DNA of 64,000 nt. Source: Rhodocyclaceae bacterium UBA2271. GTDB lineage: Bacteria; Pseudomonadota; Gammaproteobacteria; Burkholderiales; Rhodocyclaceae. Each line of letters begins with the position of its first letter. Within the stretch, counting starts at the first letter, position 1. The position numbers and the translations under genes were made by a program. Location of the stretch: NCBI GenBank assembly GCA_002347405.1, contig DDXB01000031.1:69007-133006 (forward strand). The letters are read 5' to 3'. The notes below the pieces were generated by a model that saw nothing but the letters and a program-made list of their open reading frames with translations, did no database searches and had not been told where the DNA came from. Shown here piece by piece: positions 41,324-48,582 of this stretch.

Positions 41324-42117
41324 ACCTCCGTCTGCGTCGATCCGCCGGTTTCACCCTGATCGAGGCGATCATGGTGATTGTCATCACCGGCATCCTGGCC
41401 GGCATTGTCGCGGTCTTCATCACCAAGCCGGTGGAGGGCTATGTCGATTCCGTGCGCCGCGCCGAACTGACCGACAATGCCGATGTCGCCCTGCGCCGCA
41501 TCGCGCGGGATGTGCGGCTGGCGCTGCCGAACAGCTTACGCACGGTACCTAACGGCTTCGAGTTCATCATGACCAAATCGGGCGGGCGCTATCGTGACGG
41601 TGCGGATGGGTCGACCGGTGGGGACGTATTGAACTTCAATGTCGTCGCGCCCGGCGATTTGAGTTTCGATGTTCTTGGCCCACCATCTGAAATGACAGCC
41701 AACGATCTCGTCGTTGTTTACAACCTTGGCGTGCCGGGTTCCGATGCATATACGGGCAACAGGGCGCTTGTCTCGTCCATTATCGGCAACAATGTGACAT
41801 TGGCCAGCAACCCTTTCACATACCCGTCGCCCTCCGCACGCTTTCAGGTTATCGACAAAAATGCGCAGGTGGTGCGCTACTTATGCGACGGCACGAGCTT
41901 GAGGCGGATCACTGAGTGCAGCCTGAGCGCCACGAGTTGCATCCCGACCAATGCCCTGCTCGCCGGAGGAGGCACCGTGACTGCATCTTGTCCAAACATC
42001 GATTACAGCCCCAACGCCACCGGCCGCAATGGCCTGCTCTATATCAGTCTCACGCTGACCAGCGGTGGCGAGTCCGTCACCCTGTTCCAGCAAATCCACG
42101 TCGATAATTCGCCATGA
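41320..42117 (+). CDS. mshO: MSHA minor pilin MshO-like prepilin
   Basis: Prepilin of 265 residues with SAGFTLIEAIMVIVITGILA (cleavage after Gly, Glu+5), then a body with VRRAELTDNADVALRRIARD and VRLALPNSLR, as in MshO. The ATG at 41320 overlaps the mshD stop and its stop overlaps mshP (ATGA at 42114-42117). Two Cys pairs (CDGTSLRRITEC, SCIPTNALL..SC) may form disulfides. Confidence 0.88.
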   Translation: MNLRLRRSAGFTLIEAIMVIVITGILAGIVAVFITKPVEGYVDSVRRAELTDNADVALRRIARDVRLALPNSLRTVPNGFEFIMTKSGGRYRDGADGSTGGDVLNFNVVAPGDLSFDVLGPPSEMTANDLVVVYNLGVPGSDAYTGNRALVSSIIGNNVTLASNPFTYPSPSARFQVIDKNAQVVRYLCDGTSLRRITECSLSATSCIPTNALLAGGGTVTASCPNIDYSPNATGRNGLLYISLTLTSGGESVTLFQQIHVDNSP

Positions 42118-42623
42118 AGCAACTCCGCGGCTTTGCCATCGTCTCGGCCATCTTCATCCTCGTCGTGCTGGCGGCGCTGGGGGCGTTCATCCTCAACATC
42201 TCGTCCAGCCAGCAGATCGGCTCGGCGCTCGATGTGCAGGGCGTGCGCGCCTATCAGGCGGCGCGGGCGGGGGTGGAGTGGGGGTTGTATCAGGTCAATT
42301 CTTTCGGTGCGCCGCCAGCGGCAGCCTCACCCACCGCCTACAACTTCAGCTACGGGAATCCGGCGACAACTGTAGGGGCTGCCAACGCTAACAATCGCTC
42401 ATGCAACAGCGCGAATGGGTCGTTTCCTGTGTTCGGTTTTACCGTTTCCGTTATCTGCATAGCCTCTACCGAGGCAGTTCCCGGTGAGCCAATCATCTAT
42501 ACCATCACCTCGACGGCCTGTAGCCAGGCAAATTCCACTGGAGTTTGTCCGAACACGGACACAAGCGGCTCCACAGTCCCCGGCAACCTCTACATCGAAC
42601 GCCGCCTGACCGTGACTTTCTGA
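42114..42623 (+). CDS. mshP: MSHA minor pilin MshP-like protein
   Basis: Protein of 169 residues starting MKQLRGFAIVSAIFILVVLA. It has a prepilin-like helix with Gly-Phe but no Glu at +5, as is usual for MshP/PilX-type proteins. The segment AYQAARAGVEWGLYQVNS and a Cys-containing C-terminus (NNRSCNSANGSFPVFGF, YIERRLTVTF) fit MshP. It is the last gene of the coupled mshC-to-mshP string and is followed by a dispersed repeat two bases after its stop. Confidence 0.85.
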   Translation: MKQLRGFAIVSAIFILVVLAALGAFILNISSSQQIGSALDVQGVRAYQAARAGVEWGLYQVNSFGAPPAAASPTAYNFSYGNPATTVGAANANNRSCNSANGSFPVFGFTVSVICIASTEAVPGEPIIYTITSTACSQANSTGVCPNTDTSGSTVPGNLYIERRLTVTF

Positions 42624-42625
42624 GC

Positions 42626-42648
42626 GCCGTCCCGCCAGCGCCGACTTT
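42626..42648 (+). repeat. Short GCCGAC element before nucleotidyltransferase copy 2
   Basis: Consensus copy (GCCGTCCCGCCAG, CGCCGACTTT) directly after the mshP stop. Left bracket of the second nucleotidyltransferase cassette, equivalent to 33090-33113. Confidence 0.85.
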
Positions 42649-42681
42649 CCGCGACAATATCTTGCCGAGACTGACCGCCCC

Positions 42682-43181
42682 ATGAAAATCACGGAGATCT
42701 TGCAATCCTTATCCGACGCGCAGGTTCAATACGTTCTGGTCGGCGGTCTGGCGGTTCAACTGCATGGATTTCTACGCTCCACTTTCGATGTTGATCTGGT
42801 TCTTGCGATGAATGACGAGAATCTGGCCAGGTTTATCGATATTGCCAACCGATTCGGGTTGCTTCCCGTGATCCCGGTACCCATCGACTCACTTAGAAAC
42901 GCCCAACAAATCGATCAGTGGCATCGCGAAAAGGCATGCTGGCATTTGCGCTAAGAGAGCCCCAGGTCGGCGGCAGCGTGGTGAACGTGCTGGTCCGCCC
43001 GGATCTTTCATTCGATAGATTGATTGCCAATGCGGTCATGGGTGAATTGTTCGGCCGACGGGTGCCAATTGCTTCCATTGACGATCTGCTCGCCATGAAG
43101 CGCATTGCCAATCGTCCCAAGGATCAGCTTGATATCGCAGCCCTGGAAAAGATCAAGCGCGGCGAGGATCCAAATGGCTGA
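42682..43181 (+). pseudogene. DUF6036/MNT-like nucleotidyltransferase, copy 2, frameshifted
   Basis: Close paralogue of 33149-33649 (MKITEILQSLSDAQVQYVLV, GGLAVQLHGFLRSTFDVDLV). The frame breaks at a run of A: copy 1 has five (33396-33400), copy 2 has four (42929-42932). After this, the matching protein continues in the next frame (GMLAFALREPQVGGSVVNVL, PIASIDDLLAMKRIANRPKD) to a stop at 43181. A one-base slip in an A-run may be a true mutation, phase-variable switching or a sequencing error. The catalytic part lies before the break. Confidence 0.85.
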
Positions 43182-43359
43182 AATCGCAGATCATGTATCC
43201 GCATCGATTCCGGAGAGCCTGATGCTCAGTCGCTTGGCCATATCCGAGCAAATGCGGGAATTCTTTATCGAAATGTGGCTGCAAAACCCCGCGCTGGCGA
43301 AGCAGGCCGGGGCCAAGGTACAAGGAATTCTCTCGCCGCTGGGACAAATGGAGGAATAA
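43174..43359 (+). CDS. Small partner of nucleotidyltransferase copy 2
   Basis: Protein of 61 residues, homologous to 33642-33866: PESLMLSRLAISEQMREFFI and MWLQNPALAKQAGAKVQGIL. It starts inside the end of the frameshifted nucleotidyltransferase gene in the same overlapping manner. The end (SPLGQMEE) is not extended by repeat sequence, so it probably shows the natural C-terminus. Unknown function; likely second member of the cassette. Confidence 0.65.
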   Translation: MAEIADHVSASIPESLMLSRLAISEQMREFFIEMWLQNPALAKQAGAKVQGILSPLGQMEE

Positions 43360-43382
43360 ATGGTGTCTGACCCCGTTTTCGC

Positions 43383-43454
43383 ACGTTGTAACAAGAAAAT
43401 CGAGTCTGGCCCCTTTTCACGTTGTAACAAGAAAATCGAGCCTGGCCCCTTTTC
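43383..43454 (+). repeat. Two tandem 36-base repeats
   Basis: ACGTTGTAACAAGAAAATCG followed by AGTCTGGCCCCTTTTC (43383-43418) is repeated at once (43419-43454) with one change (T to C). Just before, GGTGTCTGACCCCGTTTTCG is a related word. Such GTCTGACCCC/GGCCCCTTTT tags also appear near 33065 and in the first codons of both MshQ genes (GGTCTGTCCCCGTTTT). Confidence 0.8.
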
Positions 43455-43463
43455 ACTCCACTC

Positions 43464-43500
43464 TCATACGGGGCATTTCATCCCGCCAGCGCTGACTTTT
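43464..43500 (+). repeat. GCCGAC element, hairpin form, after nucleotidyltransferase copy 2
   Basis: CTCATACGGGGCATTTCATC, CCGCCAGC, GCTGACTTTT. Same form as 33803-33839 and in the same place relative to the cassette and to the following MshQ gene. The left side of the small hairpin is degraded (CTCATACGGGG). Confidence 0.8.
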
Positions 43501-43511
43501 GGAGAAAAGCG

Positions 43512-46500
43512 ATGAAGCCGCATATCGCCGCCATCCGGAAATCGTGGTCTGTCCCCGTTTTCTCGTTTCGTTTTCTCTTTTTCTCCGTTTTCTTTCCTGT
43601 TTTACTGCTGATATTGTTTGCCGGTACGGCGCAGGCCGCCACCTATGCCTATCGCAACCAGGCGTTCGCCTACGATACGCCGTCGGCGGGCGCGACCACG
43701 GTGGCGTGGCATGCCAGCGGGGCGTCGCCGGCCTGCACCAGCTTTCCCAACGGCGACGACGACTGGGCGGATGTGTCGTTCCCTGGCGGGTTTACATTCA
43801 CCTTTGCCGGCACGAACTATTCGGGAGTCCGCATCTATTCGAATGGGATTCTCGCCTTCGGCAACGATGTATCCGGCTTTCATCGTAACTACACGCCCCA
43901 GGCCCTGCCGATCACCGGGCAGGCGCTGGCCGGTCCGGCCGGTTGCCCGCGCGGGGTGCCGGCGCGGCTCATGCTGCCCTACTGGATCGATATCGTCGCG
44001 GGCACGGCCAACAGCACGGCGGGGGCGTCGGTCAAGCACGAAATCCTCGGAACCGCGCCCAATCGTCGTTTCGTCATTTCATGGGATAACGTCAAGCTCT
44101 ATAACTCGACCACCCGCTACAACTTCCAGGTGGTGCTGTACGAGGGTTCGGCGGGCGTCAATAACTACTTCGAATACCGCTATACCTCCGGTTCCAGCAA
44201 TGGCGCCAACGCGACTGTGGGCGTGCAGGTGTCGACCACCGATTACACCCAGTATTCCTACAACCAGCAGTTCATCGACACAACCAACGGCACCTCCATC
44301 TTCTGGTATCCGGCCAACCAGTTGGCGACCAAGGGAGCCGAATACCGCTTCGACGAAGGCGTCTGGACGGGCGGTGCCGGCGAGGTGCAGGATACCTCGG
44401 GCAATTCGCAGGATGCCCAGCGCCTCGGCAACGCCAGCAACATTGCTAATGGCAGACTATGTCGCGGCGGTAGTTTCACCAACAACACGTCGAACGCCAC
44501 CATCGACGCCGTGGCTACGCCAGTCGTGCCCGGAAACACCGGTTCCGTGTCGTTCTGGTATCGCTCCAACAACAGCTGGAATACCGCCAACACGATGCTG
44601 TTCGACGCCACGGCCGTGGCCAACCGGCCGTTTTTCCTGATGAAGCGCAGTACGGGCGCTTTGCGTTTCGCGATCGCCGACAGCAGCGGCACCACGGTAA
44701 CCGCCGAAACCGGCAACCTGACCTATGCCGCGAACAGCTGGCAGCACATTGGCGTGACCTGGAACGTCCGCACCGGAACCAACCAGACGCTCGTCCAGAT
44801 ATTCATCAACGGCACCCTCGTCACCTTCGCGCGCGGCACTACCAATGGCACGCTGCCCGCCATCGGTTCCATCTATGTCGGCGACAACCGCACGTCCGGC
44901 GTGACGCCGAACAATGGCACGCCCAACGGCGCGAACGGTACCATCGACGAGTTCTATATCTACCCGATGGACGTCAGCGGCCCGCAGTTCGAGGCCGACA
45001 TGAACCTGACGCGGCCGACCTGCACCGCGCTCGACCATTTCCGCATCATCCATGACGGTACCGCCGCGTGCGGCGCCGCGCAGGTCACCATCGAGGCGCA
45101 CGACGTCAACCATGCCCTGTTCGACCTGGCCGGTACGACGATGACGGTTTCCACCAGCACCGGCCACGGTACCTGGTCGGCGGTCAGCGCGATCAACCCG
45201 GTCACCAACACCGTTCCCGGCACCGCGACCTACACTTTCGCCAACGAAAACCGGATCGTGCTGTCCCTGAACAATCCCTATACCGAGACCGTCAATATCA
45301 ACCTCGCCTCGGGCACGATCACCGAGCGCTCCGGCGCGGCCGCCACCTGCACGGCGGATGACTACACCTTCGGGACGACCTGCGACGCGGACCTGGTGTT
45401 CGGCTCCTGCGTGGGCAACTTCGAATGCCTGGAGTCGGGGCTGACCTACAACAACCTGACGACCAGCCCGACGGCGCGCAACCCGCTCTACACCAAACTG
45501 TCGGGCACAGGTTTCTCGTTCGATGTCGTCGCACTCGACACGGCTGGCAATCGCGTCAGCAACTACGCAGCCGATACCGACCAGGCCGTGACGGTCGAAC
45601 TGGTCGATGCCAGCGGCGCCTGCGCCAGCCTGTCGGCGCTCAGCCCCGCCGTGGCGGCGACGCTGACCTTCACCAAGGCCGGACAGCCGACCGATCAGGG
45701 GCGCAAGACCGTCGGCTTCACGGTGGCCAAGGCCTACGCCAACTTACGCTGTCGTGTGACTGATGCCAATCAGGTCCCCAGCGTGGTCGGTTGTTCGACC
45801 GACAGTTTCGCAATTCGCCCACCGGTTTTCACCGTCACCACCACGAACGCCACCAACACCGGCACATCGGGAACGCCGATCTTCAAGGCTGGCAGCGACA
45901 GCTTCAACCTGACCGCCAGTGCAGTCGCCGGCTACGGCGGCACACCGCTCGTTAACAATACCCTGACCATTGGCACCCCGACGGTCGGGACAGTCAGCGG
46001 CAGCTTTGGTGCTGCCAACACAGCCACCGGCATCGCCGTCGGCAACACCTTCACCTACAGTGAGGCGGGCAACCTCGGCCTCAATGCCAACGCCGTCTAT
46101 GACGACAGTTTCACCGGCGTCGACCAGCCCAACGATTGCACCAACGACTTCTCCAATGCCATGGTGGGTGGCAAGTACGGCTGCAAGATCGGCAGCGGTG
46201 CCGTTGCGCAAACCACCGGCAGCAGTGGCTTCGGTCGTTTCATCCCGAATCATTTCATCCTGTCTGCGGCCAGCATCACCCCGGCCGGCGGCACCTTCAG
46301 CTATATGGATCAACCCTTTGGCGTCACCTTCACCCTGGCGGCAGTGAATGCCAGTGGGGGCACGACCATGAATTACGCCGGCAGCTATGCCAAGCTCGAT
46401 ACAACCAACGCAGCCCTGTGGCCATCAACCACGCTGGGTGCGACCGGCCTTGGTCTGGGCGCGAAAGACGGCAGCAGTGATCTCTCCCCCCGGCTTACCG

Positions 46501-47183
46501 TCGTTGGGACGCCAACCGGTAACTGGACGACTGGCACGAACACGGTGGCTGCCAGCCTGAAATTCAGCCGGCCGGTGACCACGGCCGCCGACGCGACCTG
46601 GGGTAGCTACGACGCGCTCGACATCGGCGTGGCGCCGCAGGATGCCGATGGCGTCAAGCTGCTGCCGACGGCACTGGACCTTGATGCCTCCCCACCCGCT
46701 GGCGCAGAGCGGCAGAAAATGAGCAGCCAGACCAAACTTCGTTTTGGTCGCCTGCGGCTCATCAACGCCTATGGCTCGGAACTGCTGCGGCCACGTGTTG
46801 AATACCGCGCCGAGTACTGGGACGGCAACCGCTGGACGATCAATCTGCTCGATGCAACCACGCCCATCGTCAGTGGCAATATTGTTGCGGGCGGTCTGAC
46901 CGTGAGTGCCGTGACACCGCTCAACGCGGGAAGCGGTTTCATTACCTTCAACCCGGCCGCCGTCGGCAGTTATGACATTGCGCTCAATCTCAGTGTCAGT
47001 GGCAACGATACCTCGTGCAATGCCGCGCACGGCGGCACGGCCGCCAACCGGCCCTGGCTGAAAGGCTTCTGGGCAGCACCGACCAATTGTGGCGGCGTGG
47101 CGGCCTGGGCGCAGGATCCCAATGCCCGCATCCGCCTCGGCTCGCCCAAGGCACCCCATATCTATCTGCGTGAGCGCTATTAA
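43512..47183 (+). CDS. mshQ: MshQ-like DUF6701 surface protein, copy 2
   Basis: Exported protein of 1223 residues, placed as MshQ after mshP. Signal region: RKSWSVPVFSFRFLFFSVFF to GTAQA, cleavage before ATYAYRN. The N-terminal beta domain contains SNGILAFGNDVSGFHRNYTP. A LamG domain follows at about 275-490 (GSVSFWYRSNNSW, GTIDEFYIYPMD), then the DUF6701 domain, with FGRLRLINAYGSELLRPRVE and the terminal RLGSPKAPHIYLRERY shared almost word for word with copy 1. GGAGAAAAGCG precedes the ATG. It probably caps or anchors the MSHA-type pilus or acts as an adhesin. Confidence 0.88.
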   Translation: MKPHIAAIRKSWSVPVFSFRFLFFSVFFPVLLLILFAGTAQAATYAYRNQAFAYDTPSAGATTVAWHASGASPACTSFPNGDDDWADVSFPGGFTFTFAGTNYSGVRIYSNGILAFGNDVSGFHRNYTPQALPITGQALAGPAGCPRGVPARLMLPYWIDIVAGTANSTAGASVKHEILGTAPNRRFVISWDNVKLYNSTTRYNFQVVLYEGSAGVNNYFEYRYTSGSSNGANATVGVQVSTTDYTQYSYNQQFIDTTNGTSIFWYPANQLATKGAEYRFDEGVWTGGAGEVQDTSGNSQDAQRLGNASNIANGRLCRGGSFTNNTSNATIDAVATPVVPGNTGSVSFWYRSNNSWNTANTMLFDATAVANRPFFLMKRSTGALRFAIADSSGTTVTAETGNLTYAANSWQHIGVTWNVRTGTNQTLVQIFINGTLVTFARGTTNGTLPAIGSIYVGDNRTSGVTPNNGTPNGANGTIDEFYIYPMDVSGPQFEADMNLTRPTCTALDHFRIIHDGTAACGAAQVTIEAHDVNHALFDLAGTTMTVSTSTGHGTWSAVSAINPVTNTVPGTATYTFANENRIVLSLNNPYTETVNINLASGTITERSGAAATCTADDYTFGTTCDADLVFGSCVGNFECLESGLTYNNLTTSPTARNPLYTKLSGTGFSFDVVALDTAGNRVSNYAADTDQAVTVELVDASGACASLSALSPAVAATLTFTKAGQPTDQGRKTVGFTVAKAYANLRCRVTDANQVPSVVGCSTDSFAIRPPVFTVTTTNATNTGTSGTPIFKAGSDSFNLTASAVAGYGGTPLVNNTLTIGTPTVGTVSGSFGAANTATGIAVGNTFTYSEAGNLGLNANAVYDDSFTGVDQPNDCTNDFSNAMVGGKYGCKIGSGAVAQTTGSSGFGRFIPNHFILSAASITPAGGTFSYMDQPFGVTFTLAAVNASGGTTMNYAGSYAKLDTTNAALWPSTTLGATGLGLGAKDGSSDLSPRLTVVGTPTGNWTTGTNTVAASLKFSRPVTTAADATWGSYDALDIGVAPQDADGVKLLPTALDLDASPPAGAERQKMSSQTKLRFGRLRLINAYGSELLRPRVEYRAEYWDGNRWTINLLDATTPIVSGNIVAGGLTVSAVTPLNAGSGFITFNPAAVGSYDIALNLSVSGNDTSCNAAHGGTAANRPWLKGFWAAPTNCGGVAAWAQDPNARIRLGSPKAPHIYLRERY

Positions 47184-47203
47184 GCACGCCGCCAGCCTTC
47201 GCG

Positions 47204-47226
47204 AAAGTCGGCGCTGGCGGGACGGC
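47204..47226 (-). repeat. Short GCCGAC element after mshQ
   Basis: Minus-strand reading GCCGTCCCGCCAG, CGCCGACTTT. It lies in the spacer between mshQ and flhB, next to a second hairpin-like segment (GCCGCCTTTGCGGCGGC at 47235-47251) that may act as a terminator. Confidence 0.85.
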
Positions 47227-47372
47227 GTAATGTCCCGTCGCCGCCTTTGCGGCGGCCGCTTCAGCCTTCAGGCTGATTGCCACGAGGAATAACCGCCCAA
47301 TCCTCGCCTTTTCTCTGGTTCCCGTTTGACCGCCACCGGCAATAATTGCCGCCATGAGTGGAAAAACCGTCC

Positions 47373-48524
47373 ATGGCTGAAGAGAGCGATCTCGAAAAGA
47401 CCGAACCCGCAACTGCGCGCCGCATCGAACAGGCGCGCGAAGAGGGACAGGTTCCGCAATCGCGGGAGCTGATGGCGTTTCTCGTCATGGCGGGCGGGGC
47501 TGGTGGCATGTGGGCCTTGTCCGGCTGGTTTGCCAGCCGCACGCAAAATATTTTTCGTCAGGGGCTGACGCTTGAGCGGCAGGATGCCTTCGATACCAAC
47601 GCGATCGGACTGAACCTGCTGACGCTCGGCGCCGAGGCGCTGACCATGCTGGCACCACTTTTTTTGGTGACGATTGTCGCGGCCGTCATGACGCCATTTT
47701 TGCTCGGGGGCTGGGTGATTGCACCCAAGGCGCTGGCGCTCAAACCCGAGCGCATGGACCCGCTCAAGGGCCTGAAGCGAATGTTGTCCTGGCAGAGCAT
47801 CGCCGAGATGGTGAAGGGCGTGCTGAAGGCCTTCATGCTGGTCGGGGTGGTGTTCTGGGTGGTGAGCAAAGAGCGCGACAACCTGTTTGCCATGCTGGCG
47901 CAGCCCATCGAAGTTGCTCTGCCGTCATTCGGCATGATGCTGCTGTATGCCTTCATGGCCTTCGTGGGCGTACTGGCAGTAGTGGCCTTGATCGACGTGC
48001 CCTTCCAACTCTGGCGCTATTACCAGCAACTGCGCATGACGCGCGAAGAAGTGCGCAAGGAGATGAAGGAGCTGGAAGGCGATCCGTATCTGAAGGCGCG
48101 CATCCGCAGCCAGCAGCGCGAGCTTGCCAAGCATCGCATGATGTCGGAGGTGCCGAAGGCGGATGTGGTGGTGACCAACCCGACACACTTTGCGGTTGCC
48201 CTGAAATACGACAGCGCAAAGATGGGCGCGCCGCAGGTGGTAGCCAAGGGCATGAATCTGGTGGCGCAAAAAATCCGTGACCTGGCCGGCGAAAACAATG
48301 TGCCGATCATCGAGCTGCCGCCGCTGGCACGTGCCCTGCATCGTCATGTCGATATCGGCGAGACGGTGCCGGCGGCGCTGTATACGGCGGTAGCCGAAGT
48401 GATGGCCTACATTTATCAGTTGAACAGTTTCATGGCGCAGGGTCCGGCGGGAGGTTTGTTACCGCCACTGGCGCCAGTGGCGGTGACGGTGCCGGCGGCG
48501 CTTGATCCGGGAGCAGTGGCATGA
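47373..48524 (+). CDS. flhB: Flagellar export gate protein FlhB
   Basis: Inner-membrane component of the flagellar type III export apparatus, 383 residues, which switches substrate specificity after self-cleavage. N-terminus AEESDLEKTEPATARRIEQA, four hydrophobic segments (about 30-50, 85-120, 140-165, 185-210), and the cytoplasmic autocleavage motif NPTH in VVTNPTHFAVALKYD. I chose the ATG at 47373 as the family start; an earlier ATG would add MEKPS. It is the first gene of a flagellar run. Confidence 0.97.
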   Translation: MAEESDLEKTEPATARRIEQAREEGQVPQSRELMAFLVMAGGAGGMWALSGWFASRTQNIFRQGLTLERQDAFDTNAIGLNLLTLGAEALTMLAPLFLVTIVAAVMTPFLLGGWVIAPKALALKPERMDPLKGLKRMLSWQSIAEMVKGVLKAFMLVGVVFWVVSKERDNLFAMLAQPIEVALPSFGMMLLYAFMAFVGVLAVVALIDVPFQLWRYYQQLRMTREEVRKEMKELEGDPYLKARIRSQQRELAKHRMMSEVPKADVVVTNPTHFAVALKYDSAKMGAPQVVAKGMNLVAQKIRDLAGENNVPIIELPPLARALHRHVDIGETVPAALYTAVAEVMAYIYQLNSFMAQGPAGGLLPPLAPVAVTVPAALDPGAVA

Positions 48525-48582
48525 CCAGGCAAAAACCTGCCAAGCCTGACGAATATCCGGTATTGCGGAGCTATTCAAGCTA

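Noticed and set aside
43383..43454. CRISPR array from the 36-base direct repeat
   Set aside because: Only two adjacent units without spacers and no cas genes; it is a simple tandem repeat.
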